This document shows, piece by piece, positions 1-9,009 of a DNA stretch of 64,000 bases. The notes under the pieces are model-generated. The model ran no database searches, had not been told where the DNA came from, and was given only the letters and a program-made list of their open reading frames with translations. Origin of the DNA: Acidilobaceae archaeon (GTDB lineage Archaea > Thermoproteota > Thermoprotei_A > Sulfolobales > Acidilobaceae); NCBI GenBank assembly GCA_027037535.1, contig JALVZQ010000007.1:62001-126000 (forward strand), in the 5' to 3' direction. The first letter of the stretch is position 1. Each line of letters starts with the position of its first letter. The translations under genes were made by a program, and so were the position numbers.

Positions 1-358
1 TCTCAGCCTCAGGCATAGACTCGGGGACATCTGATTCTCCAGGAACACTCTCATCCTCGACTTGCTTAATCTCTCCCTTATATCCAACATTAATCTGGAC
101 CTTGCCACGGTACTGTGTAGTCCAAGCACCACTAATCTCGACTGCATCACCCTTTTTCAGCGTACCAGCATGCTTACCCCATAAAGTAAGCTTTATCCTT
201 CCAGTCTCGTCACCAACAATAGCCTCACTTATAGTCTTAGGACCCTTACGAGTCTGTATAACCTTCGGATCAGACGTTTCCAGTACACGGACACGAACCT
301 TAACGTTGTTCTCTCCCTCTTTTAGGTCGAGAACTTTCCTCTCTTGCTCTTCGCTCAA
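1..358 (-). CDS. ssb: Single-stranded DNA-binding protein, crenarchaeal OB-fold type (C-terminus outside window)
   Basis: Binds single-stranded DNA in replication and repair. About 119 residues are visible. They match the Sulfolobus-type SSB: an N-terminal OB fold with the family block ISEAIVGDETGRIKLTLWGK, then a WTTQYRGKVQINVG-like strand and the start of an acidic, Pro/Glu-rich tail. The C-terminal tail lies beyond the left edge. The start is a TTG behind the purine-rich site GAGGAAGAAG; there is no in-frame ATG or GTG close upstream. The Sulfolobus SSB ends in a flexible Gly/Arg-rich and acidic tail, so the acidic run at the edge fits. The gene is transcribed away from the cytidine deaminase region on the same strand. 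Confidence 0.85.
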   Translation of the reverse strand, partial: MSEEQERKVLDLKEGENNVKVRVRVLETSDPKVIQTRKGPKTISEAIVGDETGRIKLTLWGKHAGTLKKGDAVEISGAWTTQYRGKVQINVGYKGEIKQVEDESVPGESDVPESMPEAE

Positions 359-547
359 GATTCTTCTTCCTCTTCCTCTTCTCGATTGCAGTGAAACAAT
401 GACACTAATAGGGATAATAAATGTATTGGACGAGAAAATACGCAAAGGAATATCAAATTCCCCGGAACAAACCTATGAAAGAGGGCGGGATGATAACAAC
501 GGTTTCAGCTGTATAGTGCATGATGAGAGGTTACTCCATTGACCGCC

Positions 548-946
548 TCACTCATAAAGCCTGAACCTATAAGGGAGAAGATCCTTTAACCTAAAACAAC
601 GATACTCGCCCGTCTCAAGAGCAACAATATAAAACAAGGTATTATCATTCCCGAACTCGGAGACTACCTGGAGACAAGCGCCACAAGGATACGGCAGGAC
701 CTTATCTGAAGCAACTAGAACCTCCACAATACTCCTCTCCCCGTTTAAAACAGCATTAAACACAGCGACACGTTCAGCACAAATAGTCAATCCATAAGAT
801 GAATTCTCTACATTCACCCCTGGATAAAGCCTCCCAGAACCAGCCCTCACAACAGACACAACTCTAAACTTAGAATAAGGAGAATACGAGTTCTCAATAA
901 AAGATCTAGCCATTAAAAGCATATCACGAGGAACACTACACTCCAA
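548..946 (-). CDS. cdd: Cytidine deaminase
   Basis: Deaminates cytidine and deoxycytidine to uridine in pyrimidine salvage; zinc enzyme of the cytosol. 132 residues from a TTG start, the usual length of the homotetrameric class. The zinc site is visible as CAE (residues 56-58, Glu57-58 region as proton shuttle) and PCGAC (87-91), with the substrate-loop block NVENSSYG (45-52) before it. The reading frame is open far upstream, but the TTG at 946 has a GGGGGT ribosome binding site five bases ahead and the longer versions would overlap the divergent MoxR gene, so the short form is preferred. Stands alone; divergent from the MoxR-VWA pair with 61 bases between the starts. Confidence 0.92.
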   Translation of the reverse strand: MECSVPRDMLLMARSFIENSYSPYSKFRVVSVVRAGSGRLYPGVNVENSSYGLTICAERVAVFNAVLNGERSIVEVLVASDKVLPYPCGACLQVVSEFGNDNTLFYIVALETGEYRCFRLKDLLPYRFRLYE

Positions 947-1007
947 TATGTACCCCCTGCATAATATCATTAACTTTGAAACGTTTAAGACTTGAAGGGG
1001 GAACAAG

Positions 1008-2141
1008 TTGCAGAACCAAACAACAAGACTACAAGAACTCATAAACAGTCTCGCAGAACCATTCGTGGGGAGAAGAGAAGAAGCACTACTACTAGTAATG
1101 GGAGTCATAACAAAAGAACACGTCCTACTAATAGGAGAACCAGGAACAGGAAAAAGCGCCCTAGCAAGAAGACTAGCTAGCCTAATAGACGCGAAATACT
1201 TCAAATATCTACTAACAAAATTTACAGAGCCAAGCGAACTACTGGGCCCAATAGACATCAATGCCCTAAAAGAAGGACGATACAAGCGTATAACACGTGG
1301 CAAACTCCCAGAAGCAGAAATAGCATTCCTAGACGAGATATTCAACGCAAACAGCGCAGTATTAAACTCTCTACTAAGCGTCATGCAGGAAAGAATAGTA
1401 TACGACGGATACGGAGAAATCAAAACAAACCTCTGGACAATCATAGGAGCATCAAACACCACTCCAACAGAACCAGAACTAGAAGCACTCTACGATAGAT
1501 TCCTCTATAGACACATAGTAAACCCACTAGACTCAGAATATTGGGACACACTACTAGACAAGGCATGGCTAATAGAGAAAAACGGCTACACATCCCCAAC
1601 ACCTCTCATAAACATCAAAGAACTAGAAGAATACAGTAAGAAGATATACGACATAAATATACAACCAATAAAGAGCAAGCTAATCAAACTATACCTAGCA
1701 CTCGAAGAAAAAGGCCTACATATCACAGATAGAAGAAAAGGAAAAATCCTCAAAGCAATCGCAGCCCACGCACTAATACATGGTAGAAGAAACGCTGCAA
1801 TGGACGACCTTTACGTCCTCAAGTATACAGTGCCACGTGACCCCGAGGAATTCGAAAAAATAAAAATAATATTATTCGAAGAATTAAAAACAAGCGACAG
1901 AGTCCTCAGAGAATTCGAAGATCTCCAAGCCAGTCTCGAAACTATGGCAACAGAAATAAACAAGCTACAGTCTTTTGATCCACGACTCATAGACTACTAT
2001 AGAACCCTTAAGTCACTGAAAGAAAAAGTAAAAGCACTAGCATCAGATATAGAAGACGACAAAGTAATAACATCAGCAACAGAGCTTCTAGAAGAAATAG
2101 ATAACCTCATAAACCTCGTTATGATGAAGCTAAACATGTAA
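1008..2141 (+). CDS. MoxR-family AAA+ ATPase (RavA-like)
   Basis: AAA+ ATPase of the MoxR family, which usually acts as a chaperone with a von Willebrand factor A (VWA) partner to insert metals or remodel complexes. 377 residues. Walker A GEPGTGKS at 43-50, Walker B IAFLDE at 105-110, and the typical MoxR stretch LNSLLSVMQER after it; the C-terminal third is helical and coiled-coil-like. TTG start with GGGGG six bases upstream. The VWA gene follows after 35 bases on the same strand, giving the classical MoxR-VWA pair. The client protein is not evident from the neighbours. Confidence 0.9.
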   Translation: MQNQTTRLQELINSLAEPFVGRREEALLLVMGVITKEHVLLIGEPGTGKSALARRLASLIDAKYFKYLLTKFTEPSELLGPIDINALKEGRYKRITRGKLPEAEIAFLDEIFNANSAVLNSLLSVMQERIVYDGYGEIKTNLWTIIGASNTTPTEPELEALYDRFLYRHIVNPLDSEYWDTLLDKAWLIEKNGYTSPTPLINIKELEEYSKKIYDINIQPIKSKLIKLYLALEEKGLHITDRRKGKILKAIAAHALIHGRRNAAMDDLYVLKYTVPRDPEEFEKIKIILFEELKTSDRVLREFEDLQASLETMATEINKLQSFDPRLIDYYRTLKSLKEKVKALASDIEDDKVITSATELLEEIDNLINLVMMKLNM

Positions 2142-2176
2142 GCGAGCTAAGACAATCGTAATATGCTAATGCTAAG

Positions 2177-3463
2177 ATGCTACGGGGACAAATATTGGAA
2201 AAGAAAAGCCTAATCGAGGGAATAACAACAGACATCGTATACGAATACAGAGGAGAACAAGTACTCCACTATACAATAAAACTACTAGGAAAAAAGAAAA
2301 TAAGACACAACCTTATGAACCAGCAATTCGCGGCAGACCTATTCTACACGTTCTATCTACCCTATCCTAGACTACGTAGAAATATCCTAGAACAATACAT
2401 AGAACAGTATTCAATACTCCAAGCAATGCTAAGAGAACCAGCAATATGGAAAGTAAAACCCCTCACAGTAGCCGACAAGACAATAAGCACCATTGCAGCA
2501 AGCGTCTTCCTCGAACGACTTATACGAGAACTCTCAATGCCACGTAAGAACTCGAGGGATAGAAGTGGCAGTGGGAAAGAGAAGCTGAAAGAAGCCGTTT
2601 CAAGAGCAATGGTAGATACATCGAAGATAGCAAGAAATGCCTCCAATATTAAACAACTACTAGCAAAAACGGGAGCAGGAAGAGCATCAACATTGCAATT
2701 CGAAAACGTACTTGAGGAAATACTGGAGCTCGCTAGGAACACAGACATAGCAAAGATACTCGAACTACTTAGAAGTATCGAGGTATCGAAAATATCTACG
2801 AGACACACAGTAAGGGCATCGAGAGGATGGATAACGAGTCTAGAAATAGGAGGCGATCTAGAACGAGTACACCCCTCCAGACTAGCATTTCCAGAGATCT
2901 TATTTTTAGTAGAACTTGTAAACTCACGCCTCCTACTCTATCGAAAAGAACTACCGGGATCCCATGGCTCCATATATGTTCTCCTGGATAAAAGCGGAAG
3001 CATGTCAGGTACAAAAATGGACTGGGCTAGGGCAGTGGCCCTGGCGCTATTTATCAAGTCTCGGGGCCAAGGTAGGAACTTCTATGCTAGGTTCTTCGAC
3101 TCAATAGTATATGATAGAATTAACATCCCATACACAATGTATCAACGTAAGGCAATTGATCTAATCAAATACTTAGGTACTGTAAAAGCAGGAGGCGGGA
3201 CAGACATAGTAAAAGCATTGGCTACAGCATCATCTGATCTCCTATCCTCCTCTGTCAAAGGAGTATCAGACGTCGTACTAATCACTGACGGAGAAGACAA
3301 ACTATCAAAACACATCTTAAAAGGAATCATATCAAGAGGAGGATTCAGACTTCATACCGTAATGATACAAGGAGATAATCCTGTGCTAAGAGAAGTGTCT
3401 CACAGTTATATGATTGCCGAGAAGCTAGATGAAAAAGAAGTGCTCAGAGTCGTAATGTTCTAA
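2177..3463 (+). CDS. VWA-domain protein, partner of MoxR ATPase
   Basis: Metal-binding VWA protein expected to work with the MoxR ATPase just upstream. 428 residues: a helical N-terminal part of about 260 residues, then a VWA domain with a MIDAS motif DKSGSMSG starting at D271, a GGGTD loop near residue 342 and TDGED near 375. The layout resembles ViaA/CoxE-type proteins, where the VWA domain is C-terminal. The ATG at 2177 has no clear ribosome binding site; an in-frame TTG at 2195 has GGGGA six bases ahead and is a real alternative start. Ends eight bases before the convergent TatD-like gene. Confidence 0.88.
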   Translation: MLRGQILEKKSLIEGITTDIVYEYRGEQVLHYTIKLLGKKKIRHNLMNQQFAADLFYTFYLPYPRLRRNILEQYIEQYSILQAMLREPAIWKVKPLTVADKTISTIAASVFLERLIRELSMPRKNSRDRSGSGKEKLKEAVSRAMVDTSKIARNASNIKQLLAKTGAGRASTLQFENVLEEILELARNTDIAKILELLRSIEVSKISTRHTVRASRGWITSLEIGGDLERVHPSRLAFPEILFLVELVNSRLLLYRKELPGSHGSIYVLLDKSGSMSGTKMDWARAVALALFIKSRGQGRNFYARFFDSIVYDRINIPYTMYQRKAIDLIKYLGTVKAGGGTDIVKALATASSDLLSSSVKGVSDVVLITDGEDKLSKHILKGIISRGGFRLHTVMIQGDNPVLREVSHSYMIAEKLDEKEVLRVVMF

Positions 3464-3471
3464 GAGTCTTA

Positions 3472-4356
3472 CTAGCCCCGATAAACTACACCATAAATCT
3501 TCTCGACGTTATCCACATTAATTCTATACAAATATTCTTCATCCACCGAACGATGAGCAACAAGCCTCTGCACAGTATCAGCCATTATCCATGGATAAAC
3601 TACTGCTCCAGGCCTAGCCGGATCATCGATAAAATCGCTTTCAAGAACGAACACCGGCTCAATTTTCCCCAGTACCCTTGTAGTTAACTGAGGAGTGCCG
3701 GAAACGGTACTGCTATAACCATACCTACTGGCTAGAAGAGCAAGACTCGGCTTCGAGTGGTGGAAAACTATTCGTCTCTTCGCTTCAGAAGATAATCCTA
3801 TCTTCGTAACCGGCATATCAACTAGTCTAAGCGTCGTTTCACCCTCTTGCTCTAGATGGAGATGGACCACGCAACCATGATCACGGGCAAGCTCTAAGGC
3901 ATATTCCATAAGATACTGAGAAATAACAGCCCTATAGCTAAACGTCTTATAATGCTGTCTCCCCACCTCGCCTATACCGTCGAGAACCCCCTCATCACAC
4001 AAAGAAGCAACATATTCTAGCACGCTTTTGCCAAGCTCAAGCACGTCGATAGGCTTCATTCTATACTTATCAATTAACTTATCTACATCGGCAGGATGAA
4101 AACCTGCTAGACAAGCCGTCTCGAGACCTGCCTTACTAGCATTCATACATTCTCTGATATGTATCTCGATCATTTCCTTATATGAATCCAGACCAGTAAA
4201 CTCTATACTATAGGCCCACGGTGACAGTGCTACGAGTGCAATAAACCATCCTCCCTGAGCGCGAAACCGCTCCGCTACCTTTTCGGCGCCCATACCCCTG
4301 ACAGGATTTGTATGGCAATGACCATCAGCTATTGGCACAAGCTTTCCATTACTCAT
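3472..4356 (-). CDS. TatD-related metal-dependent hydrolase (archaeal COG1831 type)
   Basis: Predicted metal-dependent hydrolase of the amidohydrolase/TatD superfamily, archaeal subgroup annotated as urease-superfamily hydrolase; substrate unknown. 294 residues. Metal ligands visible: HCH at 13-15 in DGHCHTNP, a GIGEVGRQHY strand near 142, HLHLEQEG near 174, HHSKPS near 203 and VLESDFIDD near 243. The start codon overlaps the last codons of leuS by 8 bases and its site GGTGAT lies inside leuS, so the two genes are translationally coupled and probably share a transcript. Confidence 0.85.
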   Translation of the reverse strand: MSNGKLVPIADGHCHTNPVRGMGAEKVAERFRAQGGWFIALVALSPWAYSIEFTGLDSYKEMIEIHIRECMNASKAGLETACLAGFHPADVDKLIDKYRMKPIDVLELGKSVLEYVASLCDEGVLDGIGEVGRQHYKTFSYRAVISQYLMEYALELARDHGCVVHLHLEQEGETTLRLVDMPVTKIGLSSEAKRRIVFHHSKPSLALLASRYGYSSTVSGTPQLTTRVLGKIEPVFVLESDFIDDPARPGAVVYPWIMADTVQRLVAHRSVDEEYLYRINVDNVEKIYGVVYRG

Positions 4357-7279
4357 TCACATCACCTGTCTCAACGTAAATCGCAGGCTTAGCAGGCATT
4401 GCAAGAGAACTCTTAGGAATATCCTTAGCATCTTTTTCTAATAACACAACTACCTCTATTCCTAGTTCTCTTTTTAGGAAATCTTTAGCAGAGCCTAATA
4501 CGTTTAGCTCGGTATCTCTATTGACGAATCTAGTTAGTATTTCTGGATTCCGAGTAATTAGTTGAATTATTTTACCGATGAGCTTCTTATCCGGTACCTC
4601 GACTTCCCTAATAGCAGTTCTTACAGCCTCTCTTAACTTCATGCCGGAGTCTCGATAATCCTTTACCTTCTTGAGTAGGTCATATTTCCAGTCGTCGGCG
4701 ATAACAATATAGATTTGCTTAGCATGTTTTACTAGTCTTAGTATTTCTTTCACATCTTCGAGGAGGCTCTGGACAATCATTTCAGCTTTCTCCATATCCT
4801 CGTTAATCTTTTCAATATCTGGCTCAGGCCACTTCTCAAGAACAATAAATGTATCCTTACCTATAGCACGCCATATTTCTTCGGCTACATGAGGTGCAAA
4901 CGGGGCAATCAGGAGCGTCTGAACCTCAATGAACCGCTTTAGGACTTCTTTCTGCGGAGTTCCAGCCCTTCTCAGGTACCATTTAAACTGCGATTGCAGA
5001 TTATAGTATCCCTCCACTAAAGCAGTCTTGTACTTCGTCTGATCCATCAATTCTGATACCTTAATTATAGCTCTATTAAGGACGCTCTCGAACCACTCGT
5101 CAATAGGGGCTCTCTCGTCCCTTCCCTTTCCATAATTATTGATAGCATAGTTCATCCAGCCGATAAGCTCTTCTACGGCATTGTCTGCCACCTCGGGCTC
5201 GAAATTGGCATCGTCTAGTCCTGGATCAGCACCTGCAAGTGTCTCAGCCCATCTTGTAGCATCCGCACCCCATGCTTCTAAAGCATCGCGTAGCAGTATG
5301 AAGTTCCCCTTGCTCTTCGCCATTTTTTCTCCGCGTACAAGTACCCATCCGTTAAGACCTATTCCACGAGGCCAGTAGGCTTCGGGGAATATCGCGGTAT
5401 GATGGAATATAAAGAATACTAAATGATTCTGCATTAAATCCTTACCACTGATCCTAAGGTCGACAGGATACCAATAAGTGAATTCTCTCCGCATCGCCTC
5501 TAGCAGATGAACAGGTATACCCGATTTCTCCGACACAGTTTTTGGATCTCCTCGCCCTAGGAAGATATAGTCGAACACCTCAGGGATTAACTGCTCGGGC
5601 TTAATACCATATACCTCTGGATGCTGGAGATACTTTGCCACAGTATAATAGGCCATATATATCGTAGAGTCCGAAAGGCTCTCAACAACCCAATCGGGAT
5701 CCCAGGGAAGAGGCGTGCCTAGTTCTCGTTGATGCGTAAATGCCCAGTCTTTATACCAGTCGATGATCCTGTGGAACCATTCTCTTGCCTGCTCAGGATA
5801 GAAGTTCATCCTGTCTACAGCTTTATGGGCAAGCTCCTTCCACTTCTTATTGCTATAAAGTAGGAACCATTGATCTGATACAAGTTTAACATGCGTTCTA
5901 GCACCACACCTACAATATACCTTTTCCGGAAGAGTATAGATGCGTAGGGCTAATCCTTCTTCGACAAGCCAACTAGTTATATCATCCTTAGCTTCAGAGA
6001 CAAGTTTACCGGACCATCTCCCAGTTATATCTAAGAGTACACCTTTATGGAATTCTACTGTATAGATTTCTTTAGTGGCTTTATCGAGCTTCTCCTTATC
6101 TTTCTGGCTAACAACACCATATTTCTTAACAGCGTCTCTTGCAGGAACAGATGAATATCCCTCAACCTTGATCAGCGGGATAGGTTCTAGAGAGGCTACA
6201 ATAGAAGGATCAATACCGAACTCTTCAAGAATCTCTGGAGACTTCTTAAGATCTTCTAATGCAACAAGATCAAATGGAGCATGAGCCGGTACACTCATAA
6301 CTATACCTGTACCTATATCTGGGTCGACGAAGCTAGCGGGAAGCACCGGAACCCATTTATCCTGGACAGGCGACTTAACTGTTCTACCAATAAGTTCTCT
6401 GCCGGAGATTCTTCCAATCATCTTCACAGCATGCTTCTGATCGGCCAGCTCATGAGCCATATATTCGCTTACATACCAGGTCTCTCCATCAACTTCTGCT
6501 ATAAGATACTCAGCATCCGGATTAACCCAGATATTCGTGACCCCAAATACTGTTTCTGGCCTATAGGTAAGCGCAGGATACACGTATCCATCTACATCTT
6601 TAAACTTGATAATAACAGCCTCAACAGGACTAATACCAGCATACTCGTCTGGACGATCATGATCTCCTACAACCTTTTTCTCGCGAGGACACCAAACAAC
6701 AGGATGTTCTCCTTTTGCAACTAGTCCCTTCTCCTTAAGCTTATAATACTGCCATTCGATAAACTTACTATAGAATGGATTCAGCATAGTAGTATAGAAT
6801 TCTCTCCTCCAATCAATACTCATTCCATAACGGGAGAGGTCTCTTCTCCATCCCTTAGAGAAGTATCTAACCCATTCTGCGGGATCAGTAAATTTATCTA
6901 TCTCACTCTCAGGAACACCCATCATTAAAAGAAGTCGTCTAATCTTCTCGTCTCCTTCCCTAAGACGAAGAGCGTTTGCAACGATAGGGCCTCCGGTCGC
7001 ATGCCAGCCCTGAGGGAATAGGACATTATATCCTCTCATACGCTTGTAACGAGCAGTAACATCAACCCTGAGAACGGTGAACGCGCTCCCGAGGTGAGGA
7101 AACGCGTTTACATATGGATACGGGAACGTTACAAAGAACTTCTTTTTTGACTCGTCTGGATCAGCCTCGTAGACTTTATGTCTCTGCCACTCCTTTTGCC
7201 ATTTTTCTTCTATCTTCTTGAGTCTTTCAACCAGTTCCGGATTTACACGTGAGAGCCTATTAGCCAACTCTTCCCACAC
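4349..7279 (-). CDS. leuS: Leucyl-tRNA synthetase
   Basis: Charges tRNA-Leu with leucine. Class I synthetase of 976 residues, normal for the archaeal form: Rossmann catalytic core, editing domain inserted at roughly 190-420, KMSKS loop as KMAKS near residue 650, then an anticodon-binding helical domain and a C-terminal extension. The HIGH-equivalent motif near residue 61 reads PHLGS, so the second His is replaced by Ser. The GWHATGGPI block supports leucine rather than isoleucine or valine specificity. GTG start without a clear ribosome binding site; a weak AT-rich element about 30 bases upstream suggests a leaderless transcript. Followed by the overlapping TatD-like gene. Confidence 0.93.
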   Translation of the reverse strand: MWEELANRLSRVNPELVERLKKIEEKWQKEWQRHKVYEADPDESKKKFFVTFPYPYVNAFPHLGSAFTVLRVDVTARYKRMRGYNVLFPQGWHATGGPIVANALRLREGDEKIRRLLLMMGVPESEIDKFTDPAEWVRYFSKGWRRDLSRYGMSIDWRREFYTTMLNPFYSKFIEWQYYKLKEKGLVAKGEHPVVWCPREKKVVGDHDRPDEYAGISPVEAVIIKFKDVDGYVYPALTYRPETVFGVTNIWVNPDAEYLIAEVDGETWYVSEYMAHELADQKHAVKMIGRISGRELIGRTVKSPVQDKWVPVLPASFVDPDIGTGIVMSVPAHAPFDLVALEDLKKSPEILEEFGIDPSIVASLEPIPLIKVEGYSSVPARDAVKKYGVVSQKDKEKLDKATKEIYTVEFHKGVLLDITGRWSGKLVSEAKDDITSWLVEEGLALRIYTLPEKVYCRCGARTHVKLVSDQWFLLYSNKKWKELAHKAVDRMNFYPEQAREWFHRIIDWYKDWAFTHQRELGTPLPWDPDWVVESLSDSTIYMAYYTVAKYLQHPEVYGIKPEQLIPEVFDYIFLGRGDPKTVSEKSGIPVHLLEAMRREFTYWYPVDLRISGKDLMQNHLVFFIFHHTAIFPEAYWPRGIGLNGWVLVRGEKMAKSKGNFILLRDALEAWGADATRWAETLAGADPGLDDANFEPEVADNAVEELIGWMNYAINNYGKGRDERAPIDEWFESVLNRAIIKVSELMDQTKYKTALVEGYYNLQSQFKWYLRRAGTPQKEVLKRFIEVQTLLIAPFAPHVAEEIWRAIGKDTFIVLEKWPEPDIEKINEDMEKAEMIVQSLLEDVKEILRLVKHAKQIYIVIADDWKYDLLKKVKDYRDSGMKLREAVRTAIREVEVPDKKLIGKIIQLITRNPEILTRFVNRDTELNVLGSAKDFLKRELGIEVVVLLEKDAKDIPKSSLAMPAKPAIYVETGDVNE

Positions 7280-7392
7280 CCAGAAAGTAGAGTGAAAACA
7301 CTATGTGATAAGTATTAGGTCTCAGCCCACCCAGTAGTTCCTAAGAGAATAATAGTGTGGAAACCACCACTCTCATGAAAGGGAGAACAAGA

Positions 7393-7716
7393 ATGGACGA
7401 AGGAATAAAGAAAGAGTTCCGAGGAGAAGCGCGCATAGGACGAGTAATGAAAAACATAGCTGCAATATCATTGAAACCAGAGGACCTAAGCAACCCCATA
7501 GCAATGCAGATGGCCTTCTCAAGAATATACGAAGCTATGATGAAGATAATAGAAGAGGGAGGACCTAAGCCTACATACGTCGCAGAGATCAGATTCACCG
7601 ACGATCTAGGCAATAACGTCGTATTCGCTGTCGATCTAGGTAGCGAGCTGCCACCGTTTTCAAGGGATAAAGTAAAAGCAAGGATAATTGTCGAAGTATT
7701 CGAAGAAGAAGACTAA
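7393..7716 (+). CDS. Conserved hypothetical protein, 107 aa
   Basis: I do not recognise this family. The 107-residue acidic protein has an N-terminal amphipathic helical part, including the block AMQMAFSRIYEAMMKIIEEG, and a C-terminal beta-rich half (TYVAEIRFTDDLGNNVVF, then ARIIVEVFEEED). No cysteines, membrane segment or known motif. The frame is open from GTG 7357 and ATG 7375, but only ATG 7393 has a well-placed site (GGGAG seven bases ahead), so that start is used. Divergent from leuS; the next gene converges on it. Confidence 0.7.
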   Translation: MDEGIKKEFRGEARIGRVMKNIAAISLKPEDLSNPIAMQMAFSRIYEAMMKIIEEGGPKPTYVAEIRFTDDLGNNVVFAVDLGSELPPFSRDKVKARIIVEVFEEED

Positions 7717-7793
7717 GACAAAAAACAATAGGGAAAAGAGCCTGAATTATTAGAAAAGAAGTAAACAAAGTAGACTATGATATCCTGCTATTG

Positions 7794-8960
7794 TTACCTC
7801 TTTCTCCGCTTCTTTCCAGGCTTGACCTCTTCCTCAGACTCGTAGATTATCAAGCCCGAATTGAATACTTTCCTAAAGAAGTACTCCATGAACTTGGCAT
7901 AGTATCCTTTCTGGCCAACCATCGGACCTAACTCTCCCTTCTTAACAACTACGACTATATCACTACCGGCTATGTCTGTTCGTAGAATATGCTTATGAAT
8001 CCAGGAAACAGGATGTATGGCTCTAAAGTATACTTTAAAGTCAAGCGAGAGCTCCACAGCTCGAAGATTTAACCCAGTATCCTCTTCGACAGATTCTATT
8101 CTTTTACCCTGAGTCCCAATAGCACGGCCTAGATGGCCAGGTTTAACAATTACAAGAGCATCAGGTACATGTTCTTGATCGATCCCATAGGTTTTCTTTG
8201 CATCGATTAAGTTTACAACTGTTATTATATCGGCGTCAGGTGCGTGGATTCTGAAGGAGTCAATTATCCTTGACTCGATATCGTCTAGAGTTCTTTTCCT
8301 CATAAGTAGCTCTATTAGTAATCTAACTCCTCTCCGAGCACCGGGCCTCACTATATCGTTGAGTCCTAGATCAACTACTACTGCACCATTCCCCTCACCC
8401 TTAAGAATATTTCGTGCTAAGACAGCGCCATTCTGTGGATTATGGGCTTGGAATACGGGATCGCCTGCAATTACTAGTTTACTTGAACGGCCTAGCCTTG
8501 TTATAACCTCGACAACTATTTCCGGATCCAAGTTCTGGACATCGTCTAATACAACATATGCCGAGTCGAATGAGCGTCCTCGTATATGATATGGACTGGC
8601 TATAATGATTTTCTCCAAGGACACGAATTCATCTATAATCCCGGTACTCTCAGGGTCAACAGATACGACTAAATCCTTCAGATAATCAATTACAATCCTA
8701 CGATAAGCGTCTATTTCATATCGGGATCGGCTATTGTCGATAGATCTCAGTGATTCGACAGGCTTGGTTATGACTAGTCTCTCGTATTTTCCTCTCTCAA
8801 CCAGGCTTAGACCAGTGATAACTGATAAAAGGCTCTTTCCTGTGCCAGTAGGCCCGAAGACACCGACTATTTCTTTGCTTGTATCCAGCAAGGCTCCAAG
8901 TAATAATTTCTGGCCTTGGCTCTCAGGCTTAATCTTATCTAGTAGCTTGGCTTTCTCCAT
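7794..8960 (-). CDS. PhoH-like ATPase fused to KH-type RNA-binding domains
   Basis: Probable RNA-dependent ATPase. Residues 1-215 are a PhoH P-loop domain: Walker A GPTGTGKS (36-43), the PhoH signature around YHIRGRSFDSAYVVLDD (Walker B at 136-140), a GDPVF strand (166-170). Residues about 265-325 form a KH-type module with the loop GTQG (282-285) in VIVKPGHLGRAIGTQGKR. A second, more diverged copy follows with LGPMVGQKG (344-352). The tail is very basic (GKKRRKR). PhoH proteins elsewhere are linked to RNA helicase and RNase functions, and the KH modules make an RNA substrate likely here. ATG start with GGTGA six bases ahead. Monocistronic as far as can be seen. Confidence 0.87.
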   Translation of the reverse strand: MEKAKLLDKIKPESQGQKLLLGALLDTSKEIVGVFGPTGTGKSLLSVITGLSLVERGKYERLVITKPVESLRSIDNSRSRYEIDAYRRIVIDYLKDLVVSVDPESTGIIDEFVSLEKIIIASPYHIRGRSFDSAYVVLDDVQNLDPEIVVEVITRLGRSSKLVIAGDPVFQAHNPQNGAVLARNILKGEGNGAVVVDLGLNDIVRPGARRGVRLLIELLMRKRTLDDIESRIIDSFRIHAPDADIITVVNLIDAKKTYGIDQEHVPDALVIVKPGHLGRAIGTQGKRIESVEEDTGLNLRAVELSLDFKVYFRAIHPVSWIHKHILRTDIAGSDIVVVVKKGELGPMVGQKGYYAKFMEYFFRKVFNSGLIIYESEEEVKPGKKRRKR

Positions 8961-9009
8961 ACCTTGTCACCATTAACGGATATCAGTCTAAAACGAGGGA
9001 AATTATACT

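Noticed and set aside
512-571. Possible second C/D box RNA on the plus strand (box C ATGATGA at 520-526, CTGA at 561-564)
   Set aside because: Only 18 bases lie between the D'-like TTGA and the D box, too few for a C' box plus guide, and the terminal stem is not adjacent to the boxes.
548-1462. A 304-residue minus-strand reading frame covering cytidine deaminase
   Set aside because: The upstream 172 codons lie antisense to the MoxR gene and have no recognisable content; the TTG at 946 has a good ribosome binding site and gives the normal enzyme length.
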